A stretch of DNA of 64,000 nucleotides. Origin: Tetracladium setigerum. Lineage: Eukaryota; Ascomycota; Leotiomycetes; Helotiales. The DNA lies in assembly GCA_031472005.1 (NCBI GenBank), contig PZJY01000013.1, forward strand, positions 186,001-250,000, written 5' to 3'. Below the pieces are notes generated by a model. The model ran no database searches and was not told the DNA's origin. It saw only the letters and a program-made list of their open reading frames with translations. Every line of letters starts with the position of its first letter. Position 1 is the stretch's first letter. The translations under genes were made by a program, and so were the position numbers. Shown piece by piece: positions 11,924-22,364 of this stretch.

Positions 11924-12935
11924 ATGCCATCCTACCTCGTAACCGGCAGCTCTCGTGGCCTTGGACTTGGCTTCGTAACCGAGCTCGTAAGTATCACACG
12001 GGATTTTCCACCGCATATTCAACTAAATAACACAAACCTCCAGCTCCAAGATCCGCAAAATTATGTGATTGCAAGCGCGCGATCTAGCAGCAGCACCCCT
12101 GAGCTCCAAGCAATTTTAAAACATCACAACGAACGGAGTGCCTTCGTACAACTCGACCTTGCCGACCCAGCTTCGATCGAGAGAGCTGCAGTAGAGGTCG
12201 CGAAGTTAGTTCCCGAAGGACTTGACATCTTGGTCTCAAATGCAGGCGTGAATTTTCAGCCAAAGGCGTCGTTGGAAGAAGCGTTCGTTACCTCACATCC
12301 ATGACTCCCTCCCTCCCTCTGACCGTGCTCTCATTTTGCAACCTGATATCTGGCAATTCAACCTGACCTCAAAATTAGAGATCTCGCCCTCTTTTCGTCA
12401 GAGCTCGAGGTCGAAATAATCGGCAACACCCGCCTAGTCCGTGCCTTCCTCCCTCTCATCCAGAAAGGCCAGAGCAAGAAACTGATCTTTATCACCTCTG
12501 GTCTCGGATCTATCGAGCAAGCCGCTTCTTTGCCAAATCTCAATGCTACATACTCTGTCTCTCGTGCCGCACTGAATATGCTTGTACGGAAGTGGGGTGG
12601 CGCGCTGAAGTTCCAAGGGATTACAACGGCGCTGATTCATCCTGGTATGCCTTTCATTCTATCTCTTTTATCCCGTCTCAACTCTTGCAACTTTCAAAGG
12701 CAGCACTTGCACGTGAAACAGACACAAGAGACTAATTGATTATGGGGACATAGGCTGGGTTCCAGGCACGGAAATCGGAGCCGGGATCGTGGACTGGGTG
12801 GAGCAATACGCGCCCCAGATGCCGAAGGTCCCTATTGACGTGTCAGCGAAGGCGTGTGTGAAGATATTCCAAGAGGTCACCTTCGAGGATGCCAATCTGT
12901 TTTGGAACTATGATGGAACTAAGATTGCTTGGTAG
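11924..12935 (+). CDS. Short-chain dehydrogenase, C-factor/sniffer-like
   Basis: NAD(P)-dependent oxidoreductase. Four exons (11924-11986, 12044-12282, 12379-12644 and 12754-12935) give 249 aa in phase. The N-terminal Rossmann loop reads LVTGSSRGLGLGF, then VSNAGVNF, FITSGLGSIE and the active-site YSVSRAALN; here the usual Lys of YxxxK is replaced by Arg (YSVSR), which deserves attention. HPGWVPGTEIGAG ends the cofactor-binding part. The length matches small SDRs of the C-factor group. The first intron is open in frame, so an unspliced reading is possible, but splicing brings LQDPQNYVIASARS into register with the family. It shares strand with the preceding SDR but belongs to a different branch. 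Function beyond an SDR fold is not claimed. Confidence 0.85.
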
Positions 12936-13932
12936 TTGATCGCAAGAGGTTTCTTTAGTAGCTAGACGTTGTTAACCTACTTGCTACTTTTGATAAACAG
13001 CCTGAGAATCAATCAATACAAAATCGCATAAATTCGTCACTAGCTTCGTTTCTTGGAGGGTTGACTGCAGATGGTCGTCAGAGAAATACTATTTTCTGTG
13101 TCTCGTCCATTGTGGTTGACGATGGGGCATTTGATACACCGGTCTTCTTGGAGAGATAGGGGCAGCGTCTCCCAAAAGTGGCTTCTTCGATGAACATCTA
13201 AAAATAATATACTTGTTCAAGTTGCGCATTAAAAATATCATCCCAGGAAGCAGGAGCAAGAATATGCATGGCCAGCTTTGCCGTGGAGTATGACATTCTC
13301 CGCGTGTGGCAAAGCTGGCAAGATAATTTCAGCAAGATCAACAGGAACAAAAAAGTATTCAAAGATGAAGAAAATGGAAATTGAAGCAAGCTTGAGGTAC
13401 TAGGTTTATGAAAACCAAGGCCAAAACGCGTAGAATACACTCCAGCATCGTGGGACAGCTGGGCCCGACAAACTTATCGCGATAAAAACAGAAATGCGAA
13501 AGGATACAAAGAGGTGGCAATTGAAAAATTGAAGTTGTACGAAATCAAAATCAGAATATAAGTGGTGCGCACGATATGGATTTGGACCTTATAGAAATAT
13601 ATCGATGGTCAAGGCCGTGGTTGAAAGAAGGATGACGATGGTTCCGCCAAAATTCGCTTGGTTCCGCCCAAAATGTGAAAATGCCGACCCCAGAAATTTA
13701 TTTTCTCCAGCTTCTTTTCTCGTTCTTTCGAGGAACAACAACACCACAACGTCACCACCCGTTGACCAGATCCAAATCGATCTATAGCTACTAGCGATAA
13801 CCTCTGGATTTCATCTACAGAAAACAAGCTCATAAGATTGCTGCCACTGTCGGCATCAGCTCCTCGAAATTGCAATCCTGCCCCTCAGCGTCCTTTCCAC
13901 CCCACGAGAGCCGGAAAGAATAGCTAGGAAAG
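12936..13932. other. Intergenic region
   Basis: About 1 kb with no recognised gene. The last 200 bp are the promoter and 5' UTR of the Ipi3 gene. Confidence 0.5.
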
Positions 13933-15319
13933 ATGCTCTCCGAGTCCTTCATCACGTCGATTCTTGCGCAGCAGAAGACCGCAAATACTGCAATTAAGAA
14001 GGACATTGGAATATACGTGCACGAACTTCACCCAAACCACACCATTAAGTCGTCCTTCAAGAAGAGTTCTACGCCTGTCAACGCCTTAGCTTCAAGCTCC
14101 ACCCACATCTTCGCAGCACAAGCAGGGAAAGCGGTGGTACACGTTTATTCTAAAGAGAAGGGCAACCAGGAGGCATTGATTTCATTCCCAGAAAGGATAC
14201 ACACTTTGACCTTGGTTGGAGATGGGCTGTTAGTTTTGGGAACGGCAGAGGGCAGGCTCATACTTTGGGAGGCACGTTGGGAACGTTCATAGCAATTGTG
14301 ATTGTGCTAACTTAGTGTAGGTTGCTACTGGTAGACAAGTCTCAACTCCCGCAGCGCATTTGCAGCCTGTCTCGTGTCTGGCGGCGACTCGAACGCATTT
14401 GATTAGTGGTTCCGAAGATTCGAACATCCACGTCTGGTCAATCGCGCAACTCCTCTCCTTCACCACCACGGAAACACACGAGCCAATTCGAAGTTTGTCG
14501 AACCATCGAGCTGCCATTACATCAGTTGCGACAGGTCACAGTGCAAGCAATACAAATACCTGTGTTTCCGCGAGCAAGGATAATACGGTTATTGTTTGGA
14601 ATTATCATACTGGGGATCTGCTGCGGACATTTTTGCTTCCATCGACACCACTTTGCCTGGCATTGGATCCATGTGACCGCGCTGCATACGTTGGATTTGA
14701 GGATGGTTCCCTTCAGATAATCGAATTCCTCCAGCCAAATGCAACCCTAAACCCACTCTACGACACCAGACAACAAACTACCCCAATTCAAGTCACACAA
14801 GCCCCTTGGGTAGCACCTTCGGAGACCGGCGCAGCTTTCTGCCTTGGCTTAAGTTATGACGGAACCATCCTCCTTTCAGGGCACGCTTCTGGAAAGCTCG
14901 CGCAGTGGGATACCGGAAGAAGAGCATTCTCTGCAGAACTTGGAGATCTCAACGCGCCCATCACCAATCTCCTCATGTTCTCTCCTTTCCCAGCCAAGCG
15001 ACTGACAAAGCTGAGCGCGGTAGTCAAGCCAAAGCTTGCCGAGGGGAATTACGCAATGACTGCTCAATTGACTGGTTCCGTCGGCGGGCTCAGTTCATTT
15101 GATCGTGCTATGCAAACTCCAGGTCTTCCTGTCGGAGTCTTGGAGGACGCCATTGCCAGACTTTCCGGACCGGTAGGTGGTACTGTCTCCTCTGCAGGCG
15201 ATGAGAAACTCCGGAAAGAAAATGAGGAGCTGTGGAAAGTTGTTAATGAGCAACGTGCTCTTCAGCAAAAGACCTTTGAGAAGTATACCAAGCTCAAAGC
15301 CAAGTCTGGAGGAGGTTGA
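13933..15319 (+). CDS. IPI3: Pre-rRNA-processing WD40 protein Ipi3
   Basis: WD40 beta-propeller subunit of the Rix1-Ipi1-Ipi3 complex, which acts in ITS2 processing and 60S pre-ribosome maturation in the nucleus. Two exons, 13933-14271 and 14321-15319, give 445 aa. WD-like blades are visible: GRLILWEVATGR, SGSEDSNIHVWSI, SKDNTVIVWN, then GFEDGSLQI and SGHASGKLAQWDT. A C-terminal coiled segment rich in Glu and Lys follows. The intron donor is GC, not GT (GAG|GCACGT, intron 14272-14320). A GT donor seven bases downstream would break the conserved WEVATGR. Fungal Ipi3 proteins are of this size. A housekeeping gene unrelated to its neighbours. Confidence 0.87.
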
Positions 15320-15940
15320 GAAAATGATTTTCTATGATCTGGTTCATACACCGGACCTAGATCTATCGCTCAACACGGTACTTAAATTGGGACCTCAGAA
15401 CTCGATTCAAGAAGCAGTCAAAGCCTCAGCTGGCTCCAGAGGAAGAAATAAAATGGCCAGCAAAGGCTTCTATGGAATGGAAGACACTCCGTCCACAAAG
15501 CAGAACTATTTTCACAAGGTGTTGAATCCAAGCCCCTCTGGTCACTGGCTCAATGGTGAACTTCAAGTTCCCTTGTGCACTCCAAGAAGAAGATTTAAGC
15601 TCAATTCGGCTGAAATTTAGTCAGTTGGAACCCGAAATTTTTCAAGTGGCGGTCATGATCAGCCCTTTTCATAGTCCATAAATCAGAAAACCTTCTTGAA
15701 GAGTTCCGCGTGCAATCATTTCCTTCATATCTTCCTTCTTTTTTATCCTCTTTCATTTTACTAGATCTTTTTGTCGATATCACCGTCCCTTGACTTTCCT
15801 CCTCCACCGCCCCAGAAAATTTTAGCGCCCTTTGTGCTCCCCTCAAGAGTCTCAGCAACACATTCCACATGGTAAGATCTTACAACATCATCTGTTTCAT
15901 AATATCTCAATAAATCACCAGAACATATACTGTCCATCAG
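15320..15940. other. Intergenic region
   Basis: Holds the Ipi3 3' UTR and the upstream sequence of the next ORF. Overlapping ORFs of up to 147 aa are shadows with no family features. Confidence 0.45.
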
Positions 15941-16610
15941 ATGTCATTCTCACCATCACCAAAATCCACCACCTCCTCTAGCAGTCCAGTCCTTGAAATA
16001 ACTCTTCCCACCACCACTCCACCATCCACAACAACATCAACCCTCACCCATCTACAAGACGTCCGCACCCTTCTCGCCCAAGAGGTTCTCTCAACCTACC
16101 CTCGCTTCTACGCTTCCACCAATGCCTCCATCAATTCCTCCAACAATGAGATACATCCTCGATCTCTAGCCCTCTCTCCAATCCCACCAAGATTTCTTAA
16201 ACGATACGAAATTGTGTGATGAGATTTTGACACCGCAGAGAATTTTGGATTGGACTTGGAGTGGACATGTTGAATTGGGTGATGTGGAAGGATTCGGAGA
16301 TGTGATGGAGAGGGTGAAGGGGGGTTAGGATGATGAGGTGGTTTTGAGGGGAGAGGAGAAGGAGGTTTTTAAGGAGGTGATGCGTGGACGAATTGCAGCA
16401 AAAGGGGAGATTCCGGTGTTGGTTATAGCGGAGGGTTGGGGAGTGGATTCTGAGATGAATTTGGGAGATGGACGGACGGAGTATATCAGGATTCAAGGCT
16501 TGATGAACATTGACGACGAAGTAATGATTTTGGAGCAGTACAAGGAAATCGAAGGGCTTAAGATCGGTAGCGAGTCTCAGATAGGGGTTTTTGTGGATAT
16601 GGAAGGTTAA
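15941..16610 (+). pseudogene. Hypothetical gene, interrupted
   Basis: Not recognised. The first part (15941 to about 16210) encodes a Ser/Thr/Pro-rich start, then a plausible globular stretch (LTHLQDVRTLLAQEVL). The coding signal then continues one frame over with TPQRILDWTWSGHVELGDVEGF, meets TAG at 16326-16328 and goes on in the same frame with EEKEVFKEVMRGRIAAKGEI and IDDEVMILEQYKEIEGLKIG to a stop at 16610. No intron of acceptable size repairs it: the only GT-AG pair at the frame change is 25 bp. It may be a decayed gene or a badly read one. The opposite strand also has a 151-aa ORF of low-complexity appearance. Confidence that this was once one gene is moderate to low. Confidence 0.35.
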
Positions 16611-16677
16611 GTATCGTAAAATCCAGCAAGAGATGAAAACTTTCTCATGCAATCAAATACCTTCATCACCAGTACAA

Positions 16678-17145
16678 TCACACAAAATTCAATTTTTCCT
16701 CCAAAGAGCAAATACAATCAACATACATCCCTTCAACGAACCTTCTCACACTCCCTCTCATCACCTCATCCACCAACGGCACACCCAACGCATACCATCT
16801 CACCTCCGTCCTTCCCCCCTCGACCTCCTTCAACTCAATACCCGAGTAGATATCCTCTTTTCCGCCACCAACAATATCATTAAACACCTGCCAACGAATA
16901 TGAAGCTTCACACCATCCGCAATAACAAGCTTTTCTCTCACCGTGTCAACCCAAGCGCTGGTGTTCTCGTGGAATTTAAGAGTGCGGATTGAACCGATGC
17001 CAAAGCCAGAGAGGCTGGATGTTTTGACCGTTGGGTGCCAGAGGGCTTCAGAGCCAAAGGCCGATACAAGGGCCCATACTTGTGGGGTGGGAATATTGAT
17101 TGTGCGTGTGGTTTGGGCTATTATTTCCTGGTGTTGTTGAAGCAT
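16678..17145 (-). CDS. SRPBCC (START-like, polyketide cyclase 2) domain protein
   Basis: Small hydrophobic-ligand-binding fold; members of this superfamily bind lipids or polyketides or act as cyclases or dehydratases, but no substrate can be claimed. Single exon, 155 aa from ATG 17145. A longer ORF begins at 17229, but its first 28 codons look like leader sequence. The N-terminal strand TINIPTPQVWALVSAFGS and the following WHPTV, GFGIGSIRTLKF, then TEVRWYALGVP are the usual SRPBCC pattern. The C-terminal helix is RGSVRRFVEGMYVDCICSLEEK. A second copy lies 0.9 kb away, head-to-head; both share FGSE-LW and the GFGIG-IRTLKF block. No signal peptide. Confidence 0.8.
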   Translation of the reverse strand: MLQQHQEIIAQTTRTINIPTPQVWALVSAFGSEALWHPTVKTSSLSGFGIGSIRTLKFHENTSAWVDTVREKLVIADGVKLHIRWQVFNDIVGGGKEDIYSGIELKEVEGGRTEVRWYALGVPLVDEVMRGSVRRFVEGMYVDCICSLEEKLNFV

Positions 17146-18007
17146 TATGACGGAAATTATGTGTACGGTGTGAGGTGCGCTTGGGTTTTGGTCAGTTCTT
17201 GGATTCGAGCAATAAGATATTGGAAGCACGAAAGAAATCCTCGCTTACCCTGAATTGATGAGATTGTTTGTTTCGGTATATCGTACAGCTGAATTCAATC
17301 CGGATCGTTGGTATTATTTTTCTCTTTCGTTGGTGGCCGATTGCAAATAGGAGTTTCATGCAGATATGGATTTATACATACTCGCCATGGTTCCTCATTC
17401 ATTGCGTTTAAGAATACGGATGTTAATGTACCTCCGTCCCCGATGCCCCCATTTTAGATTACCAGTCTTTGCTAACTATGAAACCCCATTTTCGAGATTT
17501 GTAGGATTATTATTTTGTTTCTAAGAAGAATTTGGGTAAGAATTTGGGTACAAAGAATCTACTCGCGATTCAGTTTCTTGCCGAAGAGCGAAAGTCACCC
17601 TCGTGCTTGGCTGGACCGATTCGTCAGTACACAGAAGTTGTAAAGTCGCGCCTCAAAGGTCCAATTTTAGGATTGTTGTCGGAGTTAACATCAGTGCGAG
17701 TCACATTGTTCTACTTCTCTACGGCATTGAGTTTTACTTACTCTGTTCGCTCAGGTGAGATAAGAAATTTGAGAGTTTGAGCGAAAGGTATACAAATACA
17801 GTCCAAGTTCCCGTTGAGTTTAACGTCAGAGTCCATCACAGAAACTGAAAAACAACAACACCTTGAAAATCAATTTACAAATTAAACGCCTAGTCATCAC
17901 GTTCTCTTCTCCTCCTGTTCAAACACATCCTGCGCATCTACAGACTACACCGATAATCCATTAATCACCAAACGCCCAAACCTCCCTCCTGCCTACGTAC
18001 CAACACC
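17146..18007. promoter_or_regulatory. Divergent promoter region between SRPBCC paralogues
   Basis: 862 bp between the two starts, so both promoters must lie here. No gene recognised inside. A short direct repeat, aagaatttgggta, overlaps itself near 17525-17550. Confidence 0.45.
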
Positions 18008-18459
18008 ATGTCTCTCATCAAAATAACCAAATACTCCCAAACCATCCCCTTCCCCATCTCCCAAATCTGGGCCATTCTCTTCGTCTTTGGCAGCGAAAAA
18101 CTTTGGATGCCAGATTGTATCTCCTCCTCGGTCGACGGCTTCGGAATCGGCGCCATCCGCACTCTCAAATTCAGCACAACTCCTGATGTATTGATCACGG
18201 AGACGCTCGAGGAAGCTGATCCTGTGAAGCATTTCTTTCGTTTCAAGGTCATGAGGAGTGATTTAAGTGGTGTGTTATCGTTTGTATAGCTGTTTTGGAT
18301 GGTGTTGGTGAGGTTGGAACGAGATTTACTTGGATTGGGGAGTCGGACTTGCAGATGGAGGATGATGGGGGAAAGGGGATTGAGGTATTGAAGGAGAGAT
18401 TGAATGAGATGTATCATGGATTTGTGGAGTCAATTGCTACGAAGTTGGCGGTGGGTTAG
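18008..18459 (+). pseudogene. SRPBCC domain protein, second copy, frame interrupted
   Basis: Paralogue of the SRPBCC gene on the other strand. The first 85 or so codons carry ITKYSQTIPFPISQIWAILF, FGSEKLWMPDC and GFGIGAIRTLKF. The ORF stops at a TAG just after VLSFV, yet the rest of the domain (VGEVGTRFTWIGESDLQ, then LKERLNEMYHGFVESIATKL) continues in another frame to TAG 18457-18459. The frame offset equals two extra bases and falls at a GTGTG microsatellite (18269-18276), so slippage of one GT unit is the simplest explanation. A 32-bp intron would also keep frame but is too short to be convincing. Recent pseudogene or read error; about 150 aa if intact. Confidence 0.6.
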
Positions 18460-19130
18460 CATATTTCCTGCCACTACTACTGTACAATTGTTGAACTCTG
18501 TATATTTAGTAGTGAAACGCATCTTCAAGTTGTCGAGCCTTGGGATTGAAAATTTGAAAGAGTTTGCTGAGTATCACCTATGTCACTTACGGCCATATTT
18601 ATGTGTTTCTTCGATATTTCCTATAAAGAGATCCAAAATTGCGCGTCTAACATCTCTTCAACCCTTTCCATGCTCCTTCTACGTCCGTCAAGGTCTGAGG
18701 ACCATTCTAATTTACCTTGCTAAATTCTTATGACCGTCAAGATCAAAAAGCCAATATTTCGGTATTCAATTTCCAGAATATACAACACTGTTTCCACTTC
18801 TTCTGGTTTGACAATTTTTGATACCGACACGAAGTGACCTTGTGTGAGTAATGTTGATTGTGGGGAACACGGTATTAATTGAATGAATAATAAGATTGAT
18901 TCACGACCAATGGACCATTCACAAAGACGTTAGGAGATTTAGATGCGTTGACATTCAGATAAAATAATCAGAGTCAGAGATATCTAACCCTCAAAATTAA
19001 AGAGAGTGATGAAAGAGAGAAGAACTTCTCTCGTCCCGCCTACCTCAGCCAGACATTTCTGAGCACATGCTTTCAAAGCTCTCGTTAACCCAACTTCATA
19101 AGAGCCCTATCGAAGATAAGCACAGCTAAA
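18460..19130. other. Intergenic region
   Basis: No gene recognised; the right end is the upstream region of the SprT-like gene. Confidence 0.4.
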
Positions 19131-20448
19131 ATGACCACGCCGAAATCAGGCAAGGATCTTGCTGAGACTTTACACGCAGCCATAGCAGGGATAGCTCTAC
19201 TCGCGAAGCTGGCACACACATCAACCGAAGACCTCATCGACCTGTCAGAAAATCCTTTCGGATCTAATTCCGATGAAGAAGAAGATGAGTTCTACGATGA
19301 AGATGAAAAGGATTTAGACGATGAAAGAAGCAAATGCAATAACAATGACACATACAAGGAGGAAATCTTTCCAAATTACGAATTAGCACCCACCTCGGGG
19401 AACGCTCTCTCATCACATCGTCACATTCACCTTATGCAAGAAAAGGTTCAAGCAAGCAAAGAACCGTGGCAAATCATTCACAAGCAAAGACACAAAGCAT
19501 CGGACCTGGCTGAGCTTTTGCAAGCTCTGTGTCGGGTGTCGAATGAAACGATGACTTCTGCGCAACTTGAATCGTTGAAGGTCTTCCACGATTTGCAGGC
19601 GAAGTAGAACAATCGTTTTGACCTCGAAAATGGCACAGCATCGGATGTGGAAATTTTAATGAAGTACTTTCAGATCTTTGACGATTTCTTTTTTCTCGGC
19701 GTCGTTTGGGGATGTTATACTATCGTTAAATTATCATTGGAAAAGAGCAAAACGACGCAATTCCATGGTGAATGCATCTCAATTTCCCCCCATCGGTATT
19801 CGAAATGAATCACGATCAAAGCAGCTCTTGCAACTTGTAGTCTACATCAGCAAGTCTGAGAATGAACACAGGAAAATGCGAATGGCCTTTTACTTGGGAA
19901 CTCTATTGCATCAGATGGCGCATGCATTTCTCGCTTTTGGCTCATGCGAGCTTTTCCATTGCAATGAAAAGCACAAAAATGAAGGCTTAAAGGGGCATAA
20001 GGAGGCGTGGCAGGATACCGCGTATGCGCTGGAAAAGGGGGTGAAAAATAGCTTTGAGTTGGAGCTGGATTTGGGGAGGGAATGGGCCTATGTGTGGGAA
20101 CTGGCGACGACGGAGTCATGGAAGACCTCTAAGCGGATGTCAGATTGGGGGTTTGAGCGTGATGCGATTGCGAAGCAGATCAATTGCTGTTATGACATGT
20201 ATCATAATTTGGTCGGGAGGAAGAATTGTGTCTCTCGTTGTCGACCGATGACTTTCAGAAGGCGCCGCCAGATGCCTAAGAGTGAGCGCATGCTGGGAAT
20301 GAGGCAAGTGGAAGTAGATCTTGATCTTGATCTCGATCTTGATCTCGATCTCAATGAGCGAGTAGTATCAGATAGATCGTGTCCGGACCTACCAAATTGT
20401 TGTTTTTATGAGGTGTTGAAGCCTGGTGATATTGCACTGGATCCTTAG
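19131..20448 (+). pseudogene. SprT-like metalloprotease-type protein, decayed
   Basis: Three pieces look like one former gene. From 19131 an acidic N-terminal segment (EEEDEFYDEDEKDLDDE) runs to a TAG at 19605-19607. The same frame continues past the stop with convincing coding sequence (RFDLENGTASDVEILMKYFQ, IFDDFFFLG). Between about 19700 and 19760 the frame shifts by one, and the second half follows: RKMRMAFYLGTLLHQMAHAF, CELFHC and GHKEAWQDTAYALE, to 20448. The spacing is that of SprT/Spartan-like domains (HExxH, then H), but the motif reads HQMAH, so the catalytic Glu is Gln. A GT-AG intron (19538-19607) would remove the stop but not the frameshift. Near the C-terminus a (DL)6 run is encoded by a hexanucleotide repeat. 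Probably inactive. Confidence 0.55.
20317..20352 (+). repeat. Coding hexanucleotide repeat, (GATCTY)6
   Basis: Six tandem copies of GATCTT/GATCTC encode alternating Asp-Leu inside the SprT-like reading frame. The repeat is in frame and could vary in copy number. Confidence 0.9.
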
Positions 20449-21565
20449 CGAAACGCTCAACCAAAAAGGCTATATTTGGCGAGTAACAAAACAACGGTGA
20501 CAGCCGAGTGGGTAGATTCCGATGATTTCTTTTGTCAGTTTGGTCAGTTTTCATGTTTTCTCTCGTCTGAGGATTCAAGCAAATATTGTTTCTGAATGCG
20601 TGTGAGGGGGGGTGAGATCTTCAAACAGTGTCCCAAAGGGGGATGTTGCATGTATCTTTCTTCGTACGTCCACTGAGGAGGGAACTTGGAGTGTAAGCGC
20701 TTGAGCCAATGGGTAAATACAAGCGCTCGCTTAACCCTAGCGCTTTGCGTTCCCCTGCATTCCCCTCGTTCTGAGAACAACTCCCTGAATCCCTCCACCT
20801 TCCAGCACACCCTCTTAACAATCCAGACATCCTCTGAGCCTCCATCTGAGGTCCCCTTCTTTGCTTTTATTTTAGGCTAGCTGCTAATTCGAGTTTAGCA
20901 TCGCACTAACAATAGTTGAACGACATATTGTTTTGATGATATCAGGGTCTTCAACAACAACAACACTTGTCACACAACGAGGTACGGTACAGGCCCCTAC
21001 ACATGACTGGCTCCCAGGAACGAGAACACGATGGATCCTATCACCCACGTCCCCCATTACCAAGTCCCGGTAAGCCGAATTTCCACAAACGCAACACCAG
21101 AAATGAATTCTGTCAGCCCTGGGGACCGTTGCCCGGCACGATCCGAAAAATAGCCCCCAACGGTCACCAGTACTGTTCCACATCGGTCGTAAAAGCGTCC
21201 CAAAGTGTACATCTAGTTGCTGCAGCTGCAAAGAATCAATATTTCCAAGAGCCAGCGTTGTAGCATTAACCCTTGACTGCGCCTCTACGATCCTGCGGCG
21301 TGGGCACGCTGTTGATTTGGTCAGTAGGAACCCTACACGGCGTTGATGCATGCTGGGGAGGTCGGTAGGTGCCTTAGTGCTGGTTGAGTCTCGTTCAGTC
21401 TTTTCCTTCTTCTCTTGTTGTTTTCTCTTGTCCTGTTACCATTCCAAGTTTTGACGTCGCCGACGGCAATGGTCTCTATTATTCGGTCTTTAGCTTGAGA
21501 AGGTGTTCACTCGCCTCGTCTCCGACCAGAAAGAAGAAGGGAAGGGAAGCAGTCAAGCAAGCGCC
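20449..21565. other. Intergenic region
   Basis: Overlapping ORFs on both strands (up to 155 aa, 20884-21351 minus) show no domain or splice-supported model. The right end is the promoter of the next membrane protein. Confidence 0.45.
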
Positions 21566-22364
21566 ATGTTCCACCCGTCGAGGATATCCAGCGAGGCTCC
21601 AGAGGTACTCCACGGTCCAGAAGTAGTCCCTCGCATTGAGAGTCCGGAACAGATAGCCCTCAGCCCAAGGACGATAGAAGCTCAGAAACACACCAGCACA
21701 TCGTCGACCGCATGGCACGAGGAGAATGAGACGGATGCAGGATCCAGGACGCTAGAACGGGAGGAGTTGTACCAGAGCGACACACCGCCACCAGCATCAT
21801 TAATAGAGAAGAAATGGAGGAGGAGGCGGATAATGATTACCGCTGTGATGGTCGGAATAGCATTTTTAGTTGGGGGAGGTATCGGTGGGGGTTTGGGTAG
21901 TTCAATCGCAACCAGCAAGGCAAAAGCGAGGTTTGTTCTATCTAGGCCGATGAGGGGGTTTCCAGTGCAGAACTAACCACCAACCAACCAGTACTCCCAC
22001 AGTCACAGTAACGGCACCCAGCTCAAATCCTACAACAATACTCGACTACGCCGGCTGTCCCTCAGTAAACAATTCGACCTACACCGATCCGACAACCAAC
22101 AAGAGGTTCTTAAAGATATGTGGATCTGAAATTCTACCTGCCGAAGGACAGAATATCGATATGGCCAACTCAGTCGAGACCAGCTTCAATAACTGCTTAA
22201 ACGCATGCGCGCAGAGGGAAGGATGTATGGGCGCAACATGGTTTATTTTCTCCGCCACTAATCCAAAGAAGAATTCGGTATGCTATTTCAAGGATGGAGT
22301 GGGAAGTGCGAGTAACACAACAGTAGCTGGGCAACAGCTGGCGAGTGGTGTGTTGCAGGTATGA
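21566..22364 (+). CDS. Single-pass membrane protein with Cys-containing ectodomain
   Basis: Two exons, 21566-21930 and 21992-22364, give 245 aa. ATG 21566 is chosen over an upstream in-frame ATG (21503) because it starts the Pro/Glu-rich cytosolic tail typical of this group. A basic KKWRRRR stop-transfer precedes a transmembrane helix (IMITAVMVGIAFLVGGGIGG, about residues 110-130), then a Thr/Ser linker and a C-terminal domain with Cys pairs (AGCPS, LKICG, NNCLNACAQREGCMGATW, VCYFKDGVG). The spacing resembles the PAN/Apple-like modules of many fungal membrane proteins, so an extracellular binding role is likely. No signal peptide: a type II topology with the C-terminus outside is inferred. 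The function is unknown. Confidence 0.75.

Noticed and set aside
16214..16238. 25-bp intron that would join two frames
   Set aside because: Too short for a spliceosomal intron.
16197..16652. 151-aa ORF on the minus strand
   Set aside because: Leu/His/Pro-rich antisense of the interrupted plus-strand gene.
20884..21351. 155-aa ORF on the minus strand
   Set aside because: Overlaps an equally long plus ORF; no family features or splice support.
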